From Rhodoferax sp. (lineage in GTDB: Bacteria; Pseudomonadota; Gammaproteobacteria; Burkholderiales; Burkholderiaceae_C), in NCBI RefSeq assembly GCF_010365055.1, contig NZ_JAAFHA010000006.1, forward strand, positions 1 through 64,000: a stretch of 64,000 nt of DNA, written 5' to 3'. A program made the position numbers and the translations under genes. The stretch's first letter is position 1, and every line of letters starts with the position of its first letter. The notes under the pieces are model-generated. The model saw nothing but the letters and a program-made list of their open reading frames with translations. It searched no databases and had not been told where the DNA came from. This document shows, one piece after another, positions 50,725-59,149 of this stretch.

Positions 50725-51555
50725 ATGACGACCCACCGCACACCCATGATCGACTGCCATGTGCACATTTTTGATCCGGCCCGTTTCCCCTATGCGCCTG
50801 ACACTTGGTACACCCCGGCGGGTGGCGAGACCGGCACTGCGGTCCAACTGACCCAGGTGATGGATGCCCACGGCGTAAGCCATGCGCTATTGGTAGGCCC
50901 CAATTCAGGCTACGGGCTGGACAACCGCTGTCTCCTGGACGCCATCAAACACAGTGCGGGCCGCTTCAAGGGCGTGGCCGTGGTGCGCAACGACGCCAGC
51001 CGAGGGGAACTGCAAGACCTGCAAGCCCAGGGCGTGGTGGGCGTGGCCATGAACGTGGCGTTGCTGGGCGTGGATTTTTACCGCAACACCGCGCCCCTGT
51101 TGGAGCGCCTGCGTGATCTGGCCCTGTGGGCGCAGGTGCAAGTGCAAGGCAACCAGTTGCTGGATTTGCAGCCGATGTTGGTGGGCAGCGGCGCGAAGTT
51201 GCTGTTTGACCACTGTGGCCGCCCTGACCCGGTGGCGGGCGTCGGGCAGGCGGGTTTTGCGGCGCTGCTGGCGCTGGCAGACACGGGCCGGGCCTGCGTC
51301 AAGCTGTCCAGTCTGGTGAAATCTTCAACCCAGCCCTACCCTTACCCGGATGCGTGGCCGTATGTGCAGGCGCTGCTGCAGGCCTATACCCCGCAGCGGC
51401 TGGTGTGGGCCACAGACTGGCCGTTTCTGCGGGCACCTGAGCGGATTGATTACGGCCCATTGCTGGCGCTGTTTGAACAACTGGTGCCGCAAGCGGCCGA
51501 CCGTCAAGCCATCGGCTGGGACACACCGCAACGGTTGTTTGGGTTTGGGAAGTAG
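50725..51555 (+). CDS. Amidohydrolase family 2 protein
   Basis: This 276-residue TIM-barrel hydrolase has the N-terminal metal-binding motif MIDCHVHIFDP, the KLLFDHCGRPD segment and the terminal WATDWPFLRAPE motif of the amidohydrolase_2 / PDC-lactonase (LigI-like) group. Enzymes of this family open lactones or decarboxylate aromatic intermediates. The ATG at 50725 has no ribosome site and directly follows a dispersed repeat; ATG 50746 (MIDCHVH) is an alternative. It is the last intact gene of the catabolic cluster. Confidence 0.85.
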   Translation: MTTHRTPMIDCHVHIFDPARFPYAPDTWYTPAGGETGTAVQLTQVMDAHGVSHALLVGPNSGYGLDNRCLLDAIKHSAGRFKGVAVVRNDASRGELQDLQAQGVVGVAMNVALLGVDFYRNTAPLLERLRDLALWAQVQVQGNQLLDLQPMLVGSGAKLLFDHCGRPDPVAGVGQAGFAALLALADTGRACVKLSSLVKSSTQPYPYPDAWPYVQALLQAYTPQRLVWATDWPFLRAPERIDYGPLLALFEQLVPQAADRQAIGWDTPQRLFGFGK

Positions 51556-51648
51556 CCAACGTCGTGAATGGGGGGTGGCTGTTGCGCAGCGCAAAGAGTC
51601 ATTGGAGTTGCGACTGGGCATGTCTCTTGACGACCATCATCACCCCAC

Positions 51649-51813
51649 CTAGACCTTCATCGGCAGTGGCATGGGCAACGGTGAAGGCGGCGGCGATGGA
51701 AACGGTGCCTCCGAAGGTGGTGGCATGGGCGATGGCGGCGTGGGCATGGGTGGCAACCGTTCTGGCGATGGCGATGGTGATGGCATTTCAATGTTCATGA
51801 GGTTTTCTTTCAT
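51649..51813 (-). CDS. Small Pro-rich protein (54 residues)
   Basis: On the minus strand this frame encodes MKENLMNIEMPSPSPSPERL and a continued Pro/Ser/Met tract (PPMPTPPSPMPPP ... LPMPLPMKV). The codon use keeps Pro codons varied (CCA, CCC, CCG, CCT), which suggests selection for the peptide rather than a simple DNA repeat. No Shine-Dalgarno is evident and I do not know a family. The plus-strand mirror is a Gly-rich frame. A second start at residue 6 is possible. Confidence 0.35.
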   Translation of the reverse strand: MKENLMNIEMPSPSPSPERLPPMPTPPSPMPPPSEAPFPSPPPSPLPMPLPMKV

Positions 51814-51853
51814 CCGGTTAAAGTTTTTTCATATAGTCACAACTGAGCCCTGC

Positions 51854-52100
51854 TCAGGCGGGGGCAGTTTCCTTGTAGTCGCCCAACGAAGCCTGGATCA
51901 CCTCACGGGCGATCGCTGCTTCTTGTTCCGTTTGGGCTCGCACCACCCGCACGGTCTGTTCGCTGGCAATGGCATCACGCACCCAGCCTGACAGCCAGCC
52001 TTCTTTGATGGCTGCAGCCGTCTTAATGCTGTCATCCGCGCCTTTTATGCCACCGACGGTTGGCAAAGAAGCCCGACACGTGATGACCGTATTCATTCAT
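51854..52100 (-). pseudogene. Stress-protein relic with internal deletion and frameshift
   Basis: A good ribosome site (AGGAG) and start give MNEYGHHVSGFFANRR, the beginning of a family of roughly 150-200-residue general-stress-like membrane-loop proteins. After a deletion and a frame change the sequence continues as IKEGWLSGWVRDAIASEQTV and AIAREVIQASLGDYKETAPA-stop, the typical C-terminus. The central Gly/Ala-rich hydrophobic part is lost. The upstream palindromic motif at 52196-52214 remains intact. Confidence 0.65.
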
Positions 52101-52195
52101 GGTGGTTCTCCTGGATTTGGCCCGTGAAAGGCGGGAGGATTCAAGCGTACCCAGGCGCCCCCACAAGCGTCTGTGCGGTGCCGAACGCACTCGTT

Positions 52196-52214
52196 TGTTC
52201 GCAAGCGCACAGAC
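52196..52214. promoter_or_regulatory. Palindromic motif TGTTCG-N4-CGCACAGAC, site 3
   Basis: TGTTCG CAAG CGCACAGAC lies 96-114 nt upstream of the stress-protein relic start, the same distance as site 1 from its gene. A further half site GTCTGTGCG at 52169-52177 pairs perfectly with CGCACAGAC, giving a larger nested inverted repeat. Confidence 0.55.
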
Positions 52215-52254
52215 AACCTGTCTGGGCTTGCGTAACGTGCCGCCATGAGGAAGG

Positions 52255-52410
52255 GGCATCGCCGCTCACAAGGGCGGCCAGGCGCTGTTGAAAGCAGCGA
52301 ATGTCGCACGGGGCGCAGGCGTCGTGGATGTCGGCGACATAGATGCATTTATTGCGGCGGCGATGACACGCCAGTGGGAACGGGAAAAGTCGGTTCGAAC
52401 CTTGGCATAA
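52255..52410 (+). pseudogene. Unassigned C-terminal gene fragment
   Basis: The plus strand reads GIAAHKGGQALLKAANVARG, then AGVVDVGDIDAFIAAAMTRQ and WEREKSVRTLA-stop, a plausible coding end with no start (a TGA lies just upstream). I do not recognise the family. It may be the leftover 3' end of a deleted gene. Confidence 0.3.
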
Positions 52411-52463
52411 AGCAAGGCACAAAGTCACGAAAAATTGCAAGTCTTGAACAAAGGAAGATCACT

Positions 52464-52568
52464 ATGCGTAACAAAGAAGAAGGGAAGATTGGGTGGATTT
52501 TGCTTTGGCTCGTGGGAATCCCGGTCCCAATCCTGTTGCTGTTATTTTTCCTGCGTGGGTGCACCTGA
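52464..52568 (+). CDS. Small membrane protein (34 residues)
   Basis: AAGGAAG precedes an ATG encoding MRNKEEGKIGWILLWLVGIP, followed by VPILLLLFFLRGCT. A charged N-terminus, one membrane-spanning helix with a central Pro pair, and a terminal RGCT are the sort of layout seen in conserved bacterial micro-proteins. It is 52 nt upstream of the di-heme peroxidase gene on the same strand and may share its message. The function is unknown. Confidence 0.65.
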   Translation: MRNKEEGKIGWILLWLVGIPVPILLLLFFLRGCT

Positions 52569-52620
52569 GGCGGCCGTGCTGAAAAAGCTGGCCCGCCCCT
52601 AACCAATAGGAGTATGGAAC

Positions 52621-53973
52621 ATGAACAAGAAAGTACTTTTTGCCGCTAGTATCGCCATCGTTCTCCCGATCCTGAGTGTTGCGTAACCCCCCGCCATCGA
52701 GGACTTCACCACGCTGACAAAACGCCTTCAAGCGGAGAAACCGAAGTTCGCACAGCGCCAACAGGCCTTGCTCGCAGAGCGCTATGACCTCTCAGACCGG
52801 CCGGCCAAGGGAACGGCCATGTCGCGCGGCAAGCCGGTTCAAGATGGCGTGCGCGTCAAGTTGCCCAGTGGCATGACCTGGGAGAAACTCGCGGCCTTGT
52901 CGCCGGAGGAAGTCAAGGAAAAGCAGCTCTGGCCGGCCGGCTTTCTGCCGTTACCACATCCTCACCACGAAGCGGGCGGCATGATCTTCCCGAAATTCCT
53001 CATTGAGGAAACGAAAAAGCAGACCGATCGTGATCTAACCCGTTTCGATCTCGACTTCGACTTGCCGGATCACCTCTTGCCCGAGTTCCCGGCACCGATC
53101 TATCTGACGACGCGGCCGGATCTGGGCGACGTTTCCCAAGGGAAACTGGTGACGCTCAGCAACTTCAACGACGTGTTCAAGGACATCCTCAATCCCAAGC
53201 AGCTCGAAGGATTGCGCTTGCTGGTTACCCCGTTTCCCCAGCAACAGTTCAACGCCATCGAAGACCGCCGCAGCTTGAAGGCCTCTCAGGGTGTAGCCTG
53301 CTTCGACTGTCACGCCAACGGCCATACCAACGCCGCCACCCATACGGTCGGCGACATTCGGCCCAACGAGCATCGGCATCGGATCGACACGCCAACCCTG
53401 CGGGGCCTGAATGTTCAGCGCCTGTTCGGTTCGCAACGGGCGATGAAGACCGTTGAGGACTTCACCGAGTTCGAGCAGCGGGCCGCCTACTTCGACGGCA
53501 TCCCAGCCGACGCGGCGCGTAAAGGCACCAACGTCCTCGAACGCGGCAGCCAGGTGCATTTCATGGCTGAGTTTCAGGCACTGCTGGACTTCCCGCCCGC
53601 GCCCAAACTCAACGTCTTCGGCAAGCTCAATTCCGCCAAGGCCAGCGAGAGCGAGATGCGCGGTCAGGGAATCTTCTTCGGGAAAGGCCAGTGCGCGAGC
53701 TGCCACACCGCGCCGTACTACACCGACAACCTCATGCACAACTTGAAGGTGGAACGCTTCTTCAAGGAGGTCACGATCAACGGTCGCAAGGCGTCGGCCG
53801 ACGGCCCGATCAAGACCTTCCCGTTGCGAGGCATCAAAGACTCGCCGCCGTATCTGCACGATGACCGCCTGCTGACACTGGATGACACGGTGGAGTTCTT
53901 CAATCTCGTGTTGGAACTGAAGCTGAATGAACAGGAGAAGAAGGATCTGGTGGCATTCATGCGGGTGCTGTAG
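52621..53973 (+). pseudogene. Di-heme cytochrome c peroxidase-like gene with a nonsense codon
   Basis: The ATG at 52621, preceded by AGGAG, opens a signal peptide MNKKVLFAASIAIVLPILSV-A. The next codon is TAA (52684-52686), after which the same frame is open for 428 codons. The body has two heme motifs, CFDCH and CASCH, and blocks such as HRIDTPTLRGLNVQRLFGSQ and FFGKGQCASCHTAPYYTDN of the MauG/CCP-like family, acting on peroxide in the periplasm. A C-to-T change of CAA (Gln) would explain the stop. Without readthrough the body lacks a signal and cannot receive heme. The frame is otherwise intact, suggesting a very recent loss, a sequencing error or suppression. Confidence 0.85.
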
Positions 53974-54012
53974 GTCAAGCGCATCGAAAAAAGCAGATCA
54001 GGCCCGACAAGT

Positions 54013-54118
54013 CCGATGGACTGAACGCAGGCTGTTTAACGCCCGCTTGGACCTAGGCTGTGCTGACCCTCCCGAAGACTGGCACCGGTTCAGGAATAAT
54101 GATCCCATGCCGCCTGGA
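54013..54118 (+). repeat. Direct repeat, copy A, of the MFS gene leader
   Basis: This 106-nt stretch matches 56319-56424 at about 84% by eye (shared words TGATGGACTGAACGCA-like, CGGTTCAGGAATAATGA and CCCATGCCGCCT). Copy B contains the start codon of the MFS gene; copy A ends MPPG-stop, so it leads nowhere. Confidence 0.75.
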
Positions 54119-54199
54119 TGTTGACTCGCAATTACGATGGCGGGTGACGTCCAAACGCGTCGCTCACCGCAATCTTTGTGAATCAGCCGTCCGGCGTCT

Positions 54200-54934
54200 T
54201 CAGGCTGCCAGTCGCTTGCTTCGCGCCCTGATGTTGAGCGCCTCAACCCCCAGCGAAAATAGCATCGCAGTGTAGACGTAGGCTTTCGGCACATGCACGT
54301 CAAACGCTTCAGCGATTAGCAGGGTTCCCACCATCGTCAAGAACGCTAACGCCAGCACTTTGATTGACGGATGGCGATCCACGAATTCACCGATGGGCTT
54401 GGCCGCAAACATCATCACGGCGACCGATGCAATCACGGCGGCCACCATCACGCCGATGTTGTCCACCATGCCAACCGCCGTGATTACCGAGTCCAGCGAA
54501 AAGACGATGTCCACGACCCCGATTTGCACAATCGTTCCCCAGAATAGGGTGGAGCCGGTTTTGACTGCATCGGCCCCCGCGCTGGCCTCCTTGGACGGGT
54601 GCGCTTCCACCTCCAGGAATATCTCGTGCGAGGCTTTGTACAGCAAGAACAATCCACCGAACAGCAGGATCAGGTCCCGGCCACTGATTTCTTGTCCGAC
54701 CACCGAAAAAAGAGGACTGGTGAGCGTCATGACCCAAGCGAGGCTAAACAGAAGCGCGATGCGTGAGACCATCGCGAATCCCAGTCCGAGACGACGCGCC
54801 ACATCGCGCTTTTCGGCTGGCAAGCGTCCGACCAGGATGCTGATAAAAATGATGTTGTCGATGCCCAGAACGATCTCAAGGGCCGCAAGCATAAAGAAAG
54901 CGATCCAGACATTTGGGTCGGTGAGTAAGTCCAT
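54200..54934 (-). CDS. TerC family integral membrane protein
   Basis: The 244-residue protein has seven hydrophobic segments and the TerC signatures LEIVLGIDNIIFISIL near the start and IVDIVFSLDSVITAVGM-type repeat (VVDIVFSLDSVITA) in the middle, each with the conserved Asp. The family is tied to tellurite resistance and metal (manganese) export or metalation of secreted proteins. The start at 54934 (MDLLTDPNVW) was preferred to an open frame reaching 55033. It stands alone, leftward. Confidence 0.92.
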   Translation of the reverse strand: MDLLTDPNVWIAFFMLAALEIVLGIDNIIFISILVGRLPAEKRDVARRLGLGFAMVSRIALLFSLAWVMTLTSPLFSVVGQEISGRDLILLFGGLFLLYKASHEIFLEVEAHPSKEASAGADAVKTGSTLFWGTIVQIGVVDIVFSLDSVITAVGMVDNIGVMVAAVIASVAVMMFAAKPIGEFVDRHPSIKVLALAFLTMVGTLLIAEAFDVHVPKAYVYTAMLFSLGVEALNIRARSKRLAA

Positions 54935-55201
54935 CGTGGCCTCAGCGCAGGTAAAAGGAAGCGAGTCTACCGGCTTGCCTAAATCGTCAACGTCTGTGCG
55001 CCTGAAAAGCGGATGAAGCCACAGCAAAGCCAAGGCCTATTCGAGCGCAAAGAGTCCAAGATGGCAACTCCTGTCATGCGGGCGTGAACACCACCATGCG
55101 CTGTCCCACAAAGAATTCCGACGACTTGATCTCATCCAACTCGCTTCAAGTATTGTTAACTGGGTTGCGCCTGCACAGCAGGAAAAAAAGCGTTTTGTAG
55201 A

Positions 55202-55783
55202 ATGCCAGGTTGTTCAACTCGAACTGGTGCATTCTGTGCGGTCGTGCACTATCGACAATTCTTTGGGAACTGTCAGCAGACACGCAGCGGTGCCTTGATG
55301 TTTATTTTTTCGTTCCCCAATGTCTCGCCAACGCCGCCTGGCACATCAACCATTTTGGGAGCCCCGCTGATATTTCTTGCAGAACCGTTGAAACTGTGCC
55401 GGGACCTATGGTTGCCGCAGTTTGTGGCGAACCGCTCCATGACGCGTTCAGATTTTTCTTCTTTGGTTCAACGCATCGTGCCCTGGCTACAACGTGCTAA
55501 AGGCCTGTTGTGTCCGCACTTGACCAGCTGTGCCCTGCCGCCGATGGCGTATGTCGTTGGCTTGTTGTCGCTGCTGCTCGCCGTGTTGCTGGTGCTGCCA
55601 ATTCCCCTGGGTAACGTGTTGCCTGCTTTGGCCATCAACCTGATGGCGCTTGGGGTGCTTGAGCGTGACGGCCTTTGGGTACTTTCTGGACTCACGGCCA
55701 CAGGGGTTGCCGTGTTTGTGGTCTATGGTGTGGTTTTCGCCATGCTCAAGCCCACCTTGCATTTCTTCACCCAGGTCTTGTAG
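55202..55783 (+). CDS. ExoD-like membrane protein (N-terminus uncertain)
   Basis: From about residue 30 the protein matches ExoD (exopolysaccharide synthesis): GALMFIFSFPNVSPTPPGTS, then LPIPLGNVLPALAINLMALG and LERDGLWVLSGL, with several membrane segments. The first 30 residues (Cys-rich MPGCSTRTGAFCAVV) are not like the family. In another frame just upstream, LWELSADTQR resembles the missing family start, so a frameshift may have replaced the true N-terminus. Its stop overlaps the next gene's GTG (TAGTG). Confidence 0.7.
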   Translation: MPGCSTRTGAFCAVVHYRQFFGNCQQTRSGALMFIFSFPNVSPTPPGTSTILGAPLIFLAEPLKLCRDLWLPQFVANRSMTRSDFSSLVQRIVPWLQRAKGLLCPHLTSCALPPMAYVVGLLSLLLAVLLVLPIPLGNVLPALAINLMALGVLERDGLWVLSGLTATGVAVFVVYGVVFAMLKPTLHFFTQVL

Positions 55784-56079
55784 TGGACAAGCCTAAGACG
55801 ACCAGCTTTTTTGGCACGCGGTGGCGCGGCGAAGCGTCTTTGAGCAAGCTTTATTGGCGCGACATATTGATCGTCGGCAGCGTCATTAACCTCTTGACCG
55901 GTTTTGCTGCACTGATGATTGCTGCGCAAGGTGGCGACCTTGGGCTCGCTGCCATAGTGCATTTTTCATGCTTGCCCTACAACGTTTTTCTTGTTCTTGC
56001 TTTGTGGCGGACTCCGGGGCGCAGCAGGTTTATGGCATGGACTTCATTGGTTTGGCTGGGCATAGTGACGGTGATTTGA
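55783..56079 (+). CDS. Small membrane protein coupled to exoD-like gene
   Basis: This protein of 98 residues starts at a GTG that overlaps the preceding stop by one base. It has a polar N-terminus (KTTSFFGTRWRGEASLSKLYWRD) and three hydrophobic segments (ILIVGSVINLLTGFAALMIA, AAIVHFSCLPYNVFLVLALW, FMAWTSLVWLGIVTVI). I do not recognise a family. Coupling suggests function together with the ExoD-like protein. Confidence 0.6.
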   Translation: MDKPKTTSFFGTRWRGEASLSKLYWRDILIVGSVINLLTGFAALMIAAQGGDLGLAAIVHFSCLPYNVFLVLALWRTPGRSRFMAWTSLVWLGIVTVI

Positions 56080-56190
56080 GTAAAGGCATGGCCAATGGCA
56101 GGTTTGGGGCAGCTTCTCAGGAATCACTACTACCGCTTTGGGCACGAGGCGATTATCGAGTGAAAGACCTCGAATGACAGCATTGGGTCT

Positions 56191-56310
56191 TCAGCGACCC
56201 CACGCTGACGAGCGCTCAACGAAATTTTGGAACGCGTGACCCACCGCCAAATCCTCATGCAGGGCCGGGTTGGAGCCTAGAAGCCGCAGTTGGTTGACGA
56301 CAATTGCCGT
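56191..56310 (-). pseudogene. Unassigned C-terminal fragment
   Basis: The minus strand reads AIVVNQLRLLGSNPALHEDL, then AVGHAFQNFVERSSAWGR-stop. It looks like a real protein end but no start or family is recognised, and copy B of the direct repeat interrupts it upstream. Confidence 0.25.
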
Positions 56311-56318
56311 GGCCCCAC

Positions 56319-56424
56319 AAGTCTGATGGACTGAACGCAAGCTGATCAACACCCGCTTGAACCTGGGTTGTGCAGACCTGACCCAAGACTTGCGCCGGTT
56401 CAGGAATAATGACCCCATGCCGCC
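56319..56424 (+). repeat. Direct repeat, copy B, at the MFS start
   Basis: This is the partner of 54013-54118. It carries the presumed promoter and start codon (56417) of the MFS gene. Confidence 0.75.
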
Positions 56425-57997
56425 TAGCCACTCTATCTGGAGCCCCCTGCGCCAGCCCGCCTTTCGCGGGCTGTGGCTTTGCGGTGGTGTCTTCTTCATT
56501 GGCAGCGGCATGCAGTCCATGGCGGCGGCCTGGCTCATGGTCGAACTCACCGGTTCGTCCTTCTTGGCGGCGCTGGTGCAGACGGCCGTGTTCCTGCCCA
56601 TGTTCCTGCTGGCCCTGCCTGCGGGCGTGCTGGCCGACACCACTGATCGCGGGCGCCTGATCTCAGGCGCGCTGATAGCCCAGGTGGCCGCATCCGCCTT
56701 GCTGGCCGTGCTGGTGCTGGGCGACTGGGGCGGGCCAGCATCGGTGCTGTTCCTGGTGTTTGTGTGTGGTTGCTGCACGGCCGTGCTGACGCCGGCGTGG
56801 AACTCCTCGGTGGTCGACCCGGTGCCGCGCGACGAGTGGCCGCAGGCCATCACCGCCATCAGCATTGCCTACAACGCGGCGCGCGCCATCGGCCCCACGC
56901 TGGCCGGTCTGATGTTTGCCCGCTTGGGTGCGGGCTGGGTATTCACGGTCACGGCGTTCACAACACTGGTGATGTGGGAATCGATCCGCCGCTGGCCGCC
57001 GCGCCCGCACCCACCGTCACGCCTGCCGGCCGAACGCCTGTGGGGCGGCACACTCAGCGGGCTGCGCTTTGCCTGGCACTCGCGCATGATCCTGGCGCAA
57101 TTGGTGCGGGTGACGGCTTACGGCGCGGCCGGCTCGGCGCTTTGGGCGCTGCTGCCGGTGATCGCACAGCGCCAACTGGGCACGGGTGCCGAAGGCTTCG
57201 GCCTGTTGATGGGCTGCCTGGGGACGGGTGCCGTGGCCTCCGGTCTGGTGGTCGGGCGGCTGCGCGCACGCTTCGGGCTGGACGCCATCGTCGGCGCGAG
57301 CTGCGTGGCCTTCTCCGGTGTCATGCTGCTGGCCGCGTGGGTCCGCGTGCCGGTGCTGGTCTATGGCGCCATGGCGCTGGGTGGCGCCGCATGGATGGCT
57401 GCCATGTCCATCTTCAACAGCGCCACGCAGGCCAGCGCGCCACCGTGGGTGCGCTCGCGCGCGGTGGCGCTGCACATGGTGGCCGCGCTGGGCGCCTTCG
57501 CCATTGGCTCAGCGTTCTGGGGCGCGGTGTCCGACATTGCCGGATTGACCGCTGCGCTGACCGCTGCCAGCCTGCTGATGGCAGCGGGCCCGCTGCTGGC
57601 GCGTCCGTTTCCGCTGCGGGTGGGCGCGATCCACGAAGTGACGCAAGGTACGCAGTGGGACGAACCGCTCGTGGCAGCCGAACCCAGCCCAGAGGCTGGC
57701 CCAGTGGCGGTTGAGGTGGGCTACCGCATCCGCACCGGCGAAGACAAGGCATTTCTCGACACCATCAGCCGCATGAAGGCCCACCGCCGGCGCGACGGCG
57801 CCACCTTCTGGCGTGTCTACAGAGACCTCGGTGAGCCATCTCGCTATGTCGAGCGTTTCATTGTGGCGTCGTGGGCCAGCTACCTTCACCAGCGCGCCCG
57901 CGCCACTGTGGCCGATCAGGCGCTTGAAGTCGAGGTACGCGCCTTTCTGGCGCCCGGCGAAAGCGCGCGCATGTCGCACTACATTGCCGAGCGCTGA
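56417..57997 (+). CDS. MFS exporter of the EntS/DUF894 type with C-terminal domain
   Basis: The 526-residue protein has an N-terminal MFS domain of about 400 residues (start MPPSHSIWSPLRQPAFRGLW, then GSGMQSMAAAWLMVELTGSS, MFLLALPAGVLADTTDRGR) and a soluble C-terminal domain of about 110 residues (VEVGYRIRTGEDKAFLDTIS ... MSHYIAER) that resembles a ferredoxin-like antibiotic-monooxygenase fold. This two-part form is common in proteobacterial EntS-like exporters. The substrate is unknown. GC content is high and typical; the leader is duplicated 2.3 kb upstream. Confidence 0.88.
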   Translation: MPPSHSIWSPLRQPAFRGLWLCGGVFFIGSGMQSMAAAWLMVELTGSSFLAALVQTAVFLPMFLLALPAGVLADTTDRGRLISGALIAQVAASALLAVLVLGDWGGPASVLFLVFVCGCCTAVLTPAWNSSVVDPVPRDEWPQAITAISIAYNAARAIGPTLAGLMFARLGAGWVFTVTAFTTLVMWESIRRWPPRPHPPSRLPAERLWGGTLSGLRFAWHSRMILAQLVRVTAYGAAGSALWALLPVIAQRQLGTGAEGFGLLMGCLGTGAVASGLVVGRLRARFGLDAIVGASCVAFSGVMLLAAWVRVPVLVYGAMALGGAAWMAAMSIFNSATQASAPPWVRSRAVALHMVAALGAFAIGSAFWGAVSDIAGLTAALTAASLLMAAGPLLARPFPLRVGAIHEVTQGTQWDEPLVAAEPSPEAGPVAVEVGYRIRTGEDKAFLDTISRMKAHRRRDGATFWRVYRDLGEPSRYVERFIVASWASYLHQRARATVADQALEVEVRAFLAPGESARMSHYIAER

Positions 57998-58020
57998 GGC
58001 AGCGGCCGTCAAGGCCCTGC

Positions 58021-58283
58021 TTGATCGCGTCGGCTCTTGACAGATGTCTTCGCGTGACTGAAACCGATTCGCTCGCGTACGGTCGTTTCGGTGTCCACCC
58101 ACGGCCCACGACGGGCCACCTGATGACAACGCTGGACGGCCTGAACCTGCGTTACGGCCGTGGCACGTGCTCATGGCCAGCGCCGGGCTGGCGGGGGATG
58201 AACGCGCTTGGTCGATGAAGCAGGATCGGCGAACGCTGGGGTACACCACCTGCTGGGCGAATATGCCGGTGGTGCGGGCTTGA
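58021..58283 (+). pseudogene. umuC C-terminal relic
   Basis: One frame gives HLMTTLDGLNLRYGRGT and, after a shift near 58167, the other gives VLMASAGLAGDERAWSMKQD, then RRTLGYTTCWANMPVVRA-stop. Together they match the last 60 residues of DNA polymerase V subunit UmuC (LDxLNxRYGRGT ... MKQxRRTPxYTT). The rest of umuC and umuD is missing, so this is a deletion remnant lying just behind the MFS gene. Confidence 0.75.
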
Positions 58284-58760
58284 GGGGGTGGTAGACCGAT
58301 ACTTGGCTGTTTTGAAGGCGGCAATGTGGCGGTTGCTGACATAGGTTTGCCAAAACTGCTCGCTCGATACCCGACCTCCACCCCACTACCCTGACCGTCA
58401 GTAATGTGGCATCGATTTTTTTCGGATCGCTGCACTCGCCAGCGCCCATCAAGAGTCACTCACTGGTATGCCACCAGATGACCGTTGGCACTTACATAAA
58501 TAACGGTCATCCGCATTGCACAAACACGTTACGGGTCAGTCCAGTGCACCTTTCAATCTCTGATACCAACAACCCATGACGGAAAAACAAGCGTCGAACA
58601 ATGCCCAAAGCTATCATGGTGGTCATCTCCCTCTGTCCTGCATAAAGAAGAAGCAGGAAGGCAAATCACCCTGAGCAATTTTCGGTGCGCACCACTCAGT
58701 CATATTGGGTTTTATTGCTCCCGCGCTCAGCAACGACAGCATCAAAACCGGCGCCAATGG
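58284..58760. other. Gene-free stretch with a perfect inverted repeat
   Basis: I see no gene. At 58478-58486 and 58502-58510 lies the perfect inverted repeat ATGACCGTT ... AACGGTCAT with a 15-nt spacer. Confidence 0.4.
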
Positions 58761-58919
58761 TCAATTGCGTTTGATCAGTTCAATGCCTTCAAGCCCGCTC
58801 AAGCCGTCGAGGTTGGTGTCCCGCAACAAAACTTCAACGTCATCTAGGCCGCTGGTTATCGCCTCGTCCAAAGAGCTTGCTTCACGAGTTATTGCGCCAG
58901 GTGTCGCGGTGTCGATCAC
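58761..58919 (-). pseudogene. Receiver-domain relic of a response regulator
   Basis: The minus strand reads REASSLDEAITSGLDDVEVL, then LRDTNLDGLSGLEGIELIKR-N-stop. This is the centre of a NarL-type receiver domain, with the phospho-Asp region altered from LLLDINLDG to LLRDTNLDG. The start, the Lys region and the HTH are missing. Family resemblance may extend upstream to about 58960 across a frame break. Confidence 0.6.
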
Positions 58920-59131
58920 CAGGCCCGCTTACCCTGATCGCTGAGCGCGGCGGCCAACTCGTGGCAGCAAAGAACTGGTCCTGGATGGGTTCAGATGATT
59001 GGGACATGTCTGTGGAACTAAAGAAATTCCGCCGACGGGAAAAATGCTTAATTGGGCAAAATGTGTCGGTTTTCTTTACACATCGTCTGTCACTGAAACA
59101 TTTTATTACACAAAATCAACGGCTTACGATT

Positions 59132-59149
59132 TAGGCATGAAACTTGCTT
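59132..59149 (+). promoter_or_regulatory. Sigma-54-type -24/-12 promoter
   Basis: TAGGCATGAAACTTGCTT has GG-N10-GC spacing (59134-59135 and 59146-59147) and TTGC at -12, close to the RpoN consensus TGGCAC-N5-TTGC. It lies about 97 nt upstream of the PEP-CTERM gene. PEP-CTERM genes in other betaproteobacteria are known to be driven by RpoN with PrsK/PrsR. Confidence 0.65.

Noticed and set aside
51671-51991. Gly-rich plus-strand frame
   Set aside because: It is the complement of the Pro-rich minus-strand frame and has no ribosome site; only the minus strand is kept as a weak candidate.
57509-58459. 316-codon minus-strand frame opposite the MFS gene end
   Set aside because: It spans the MFS gene and the umuC relic in antisense and matches no family.
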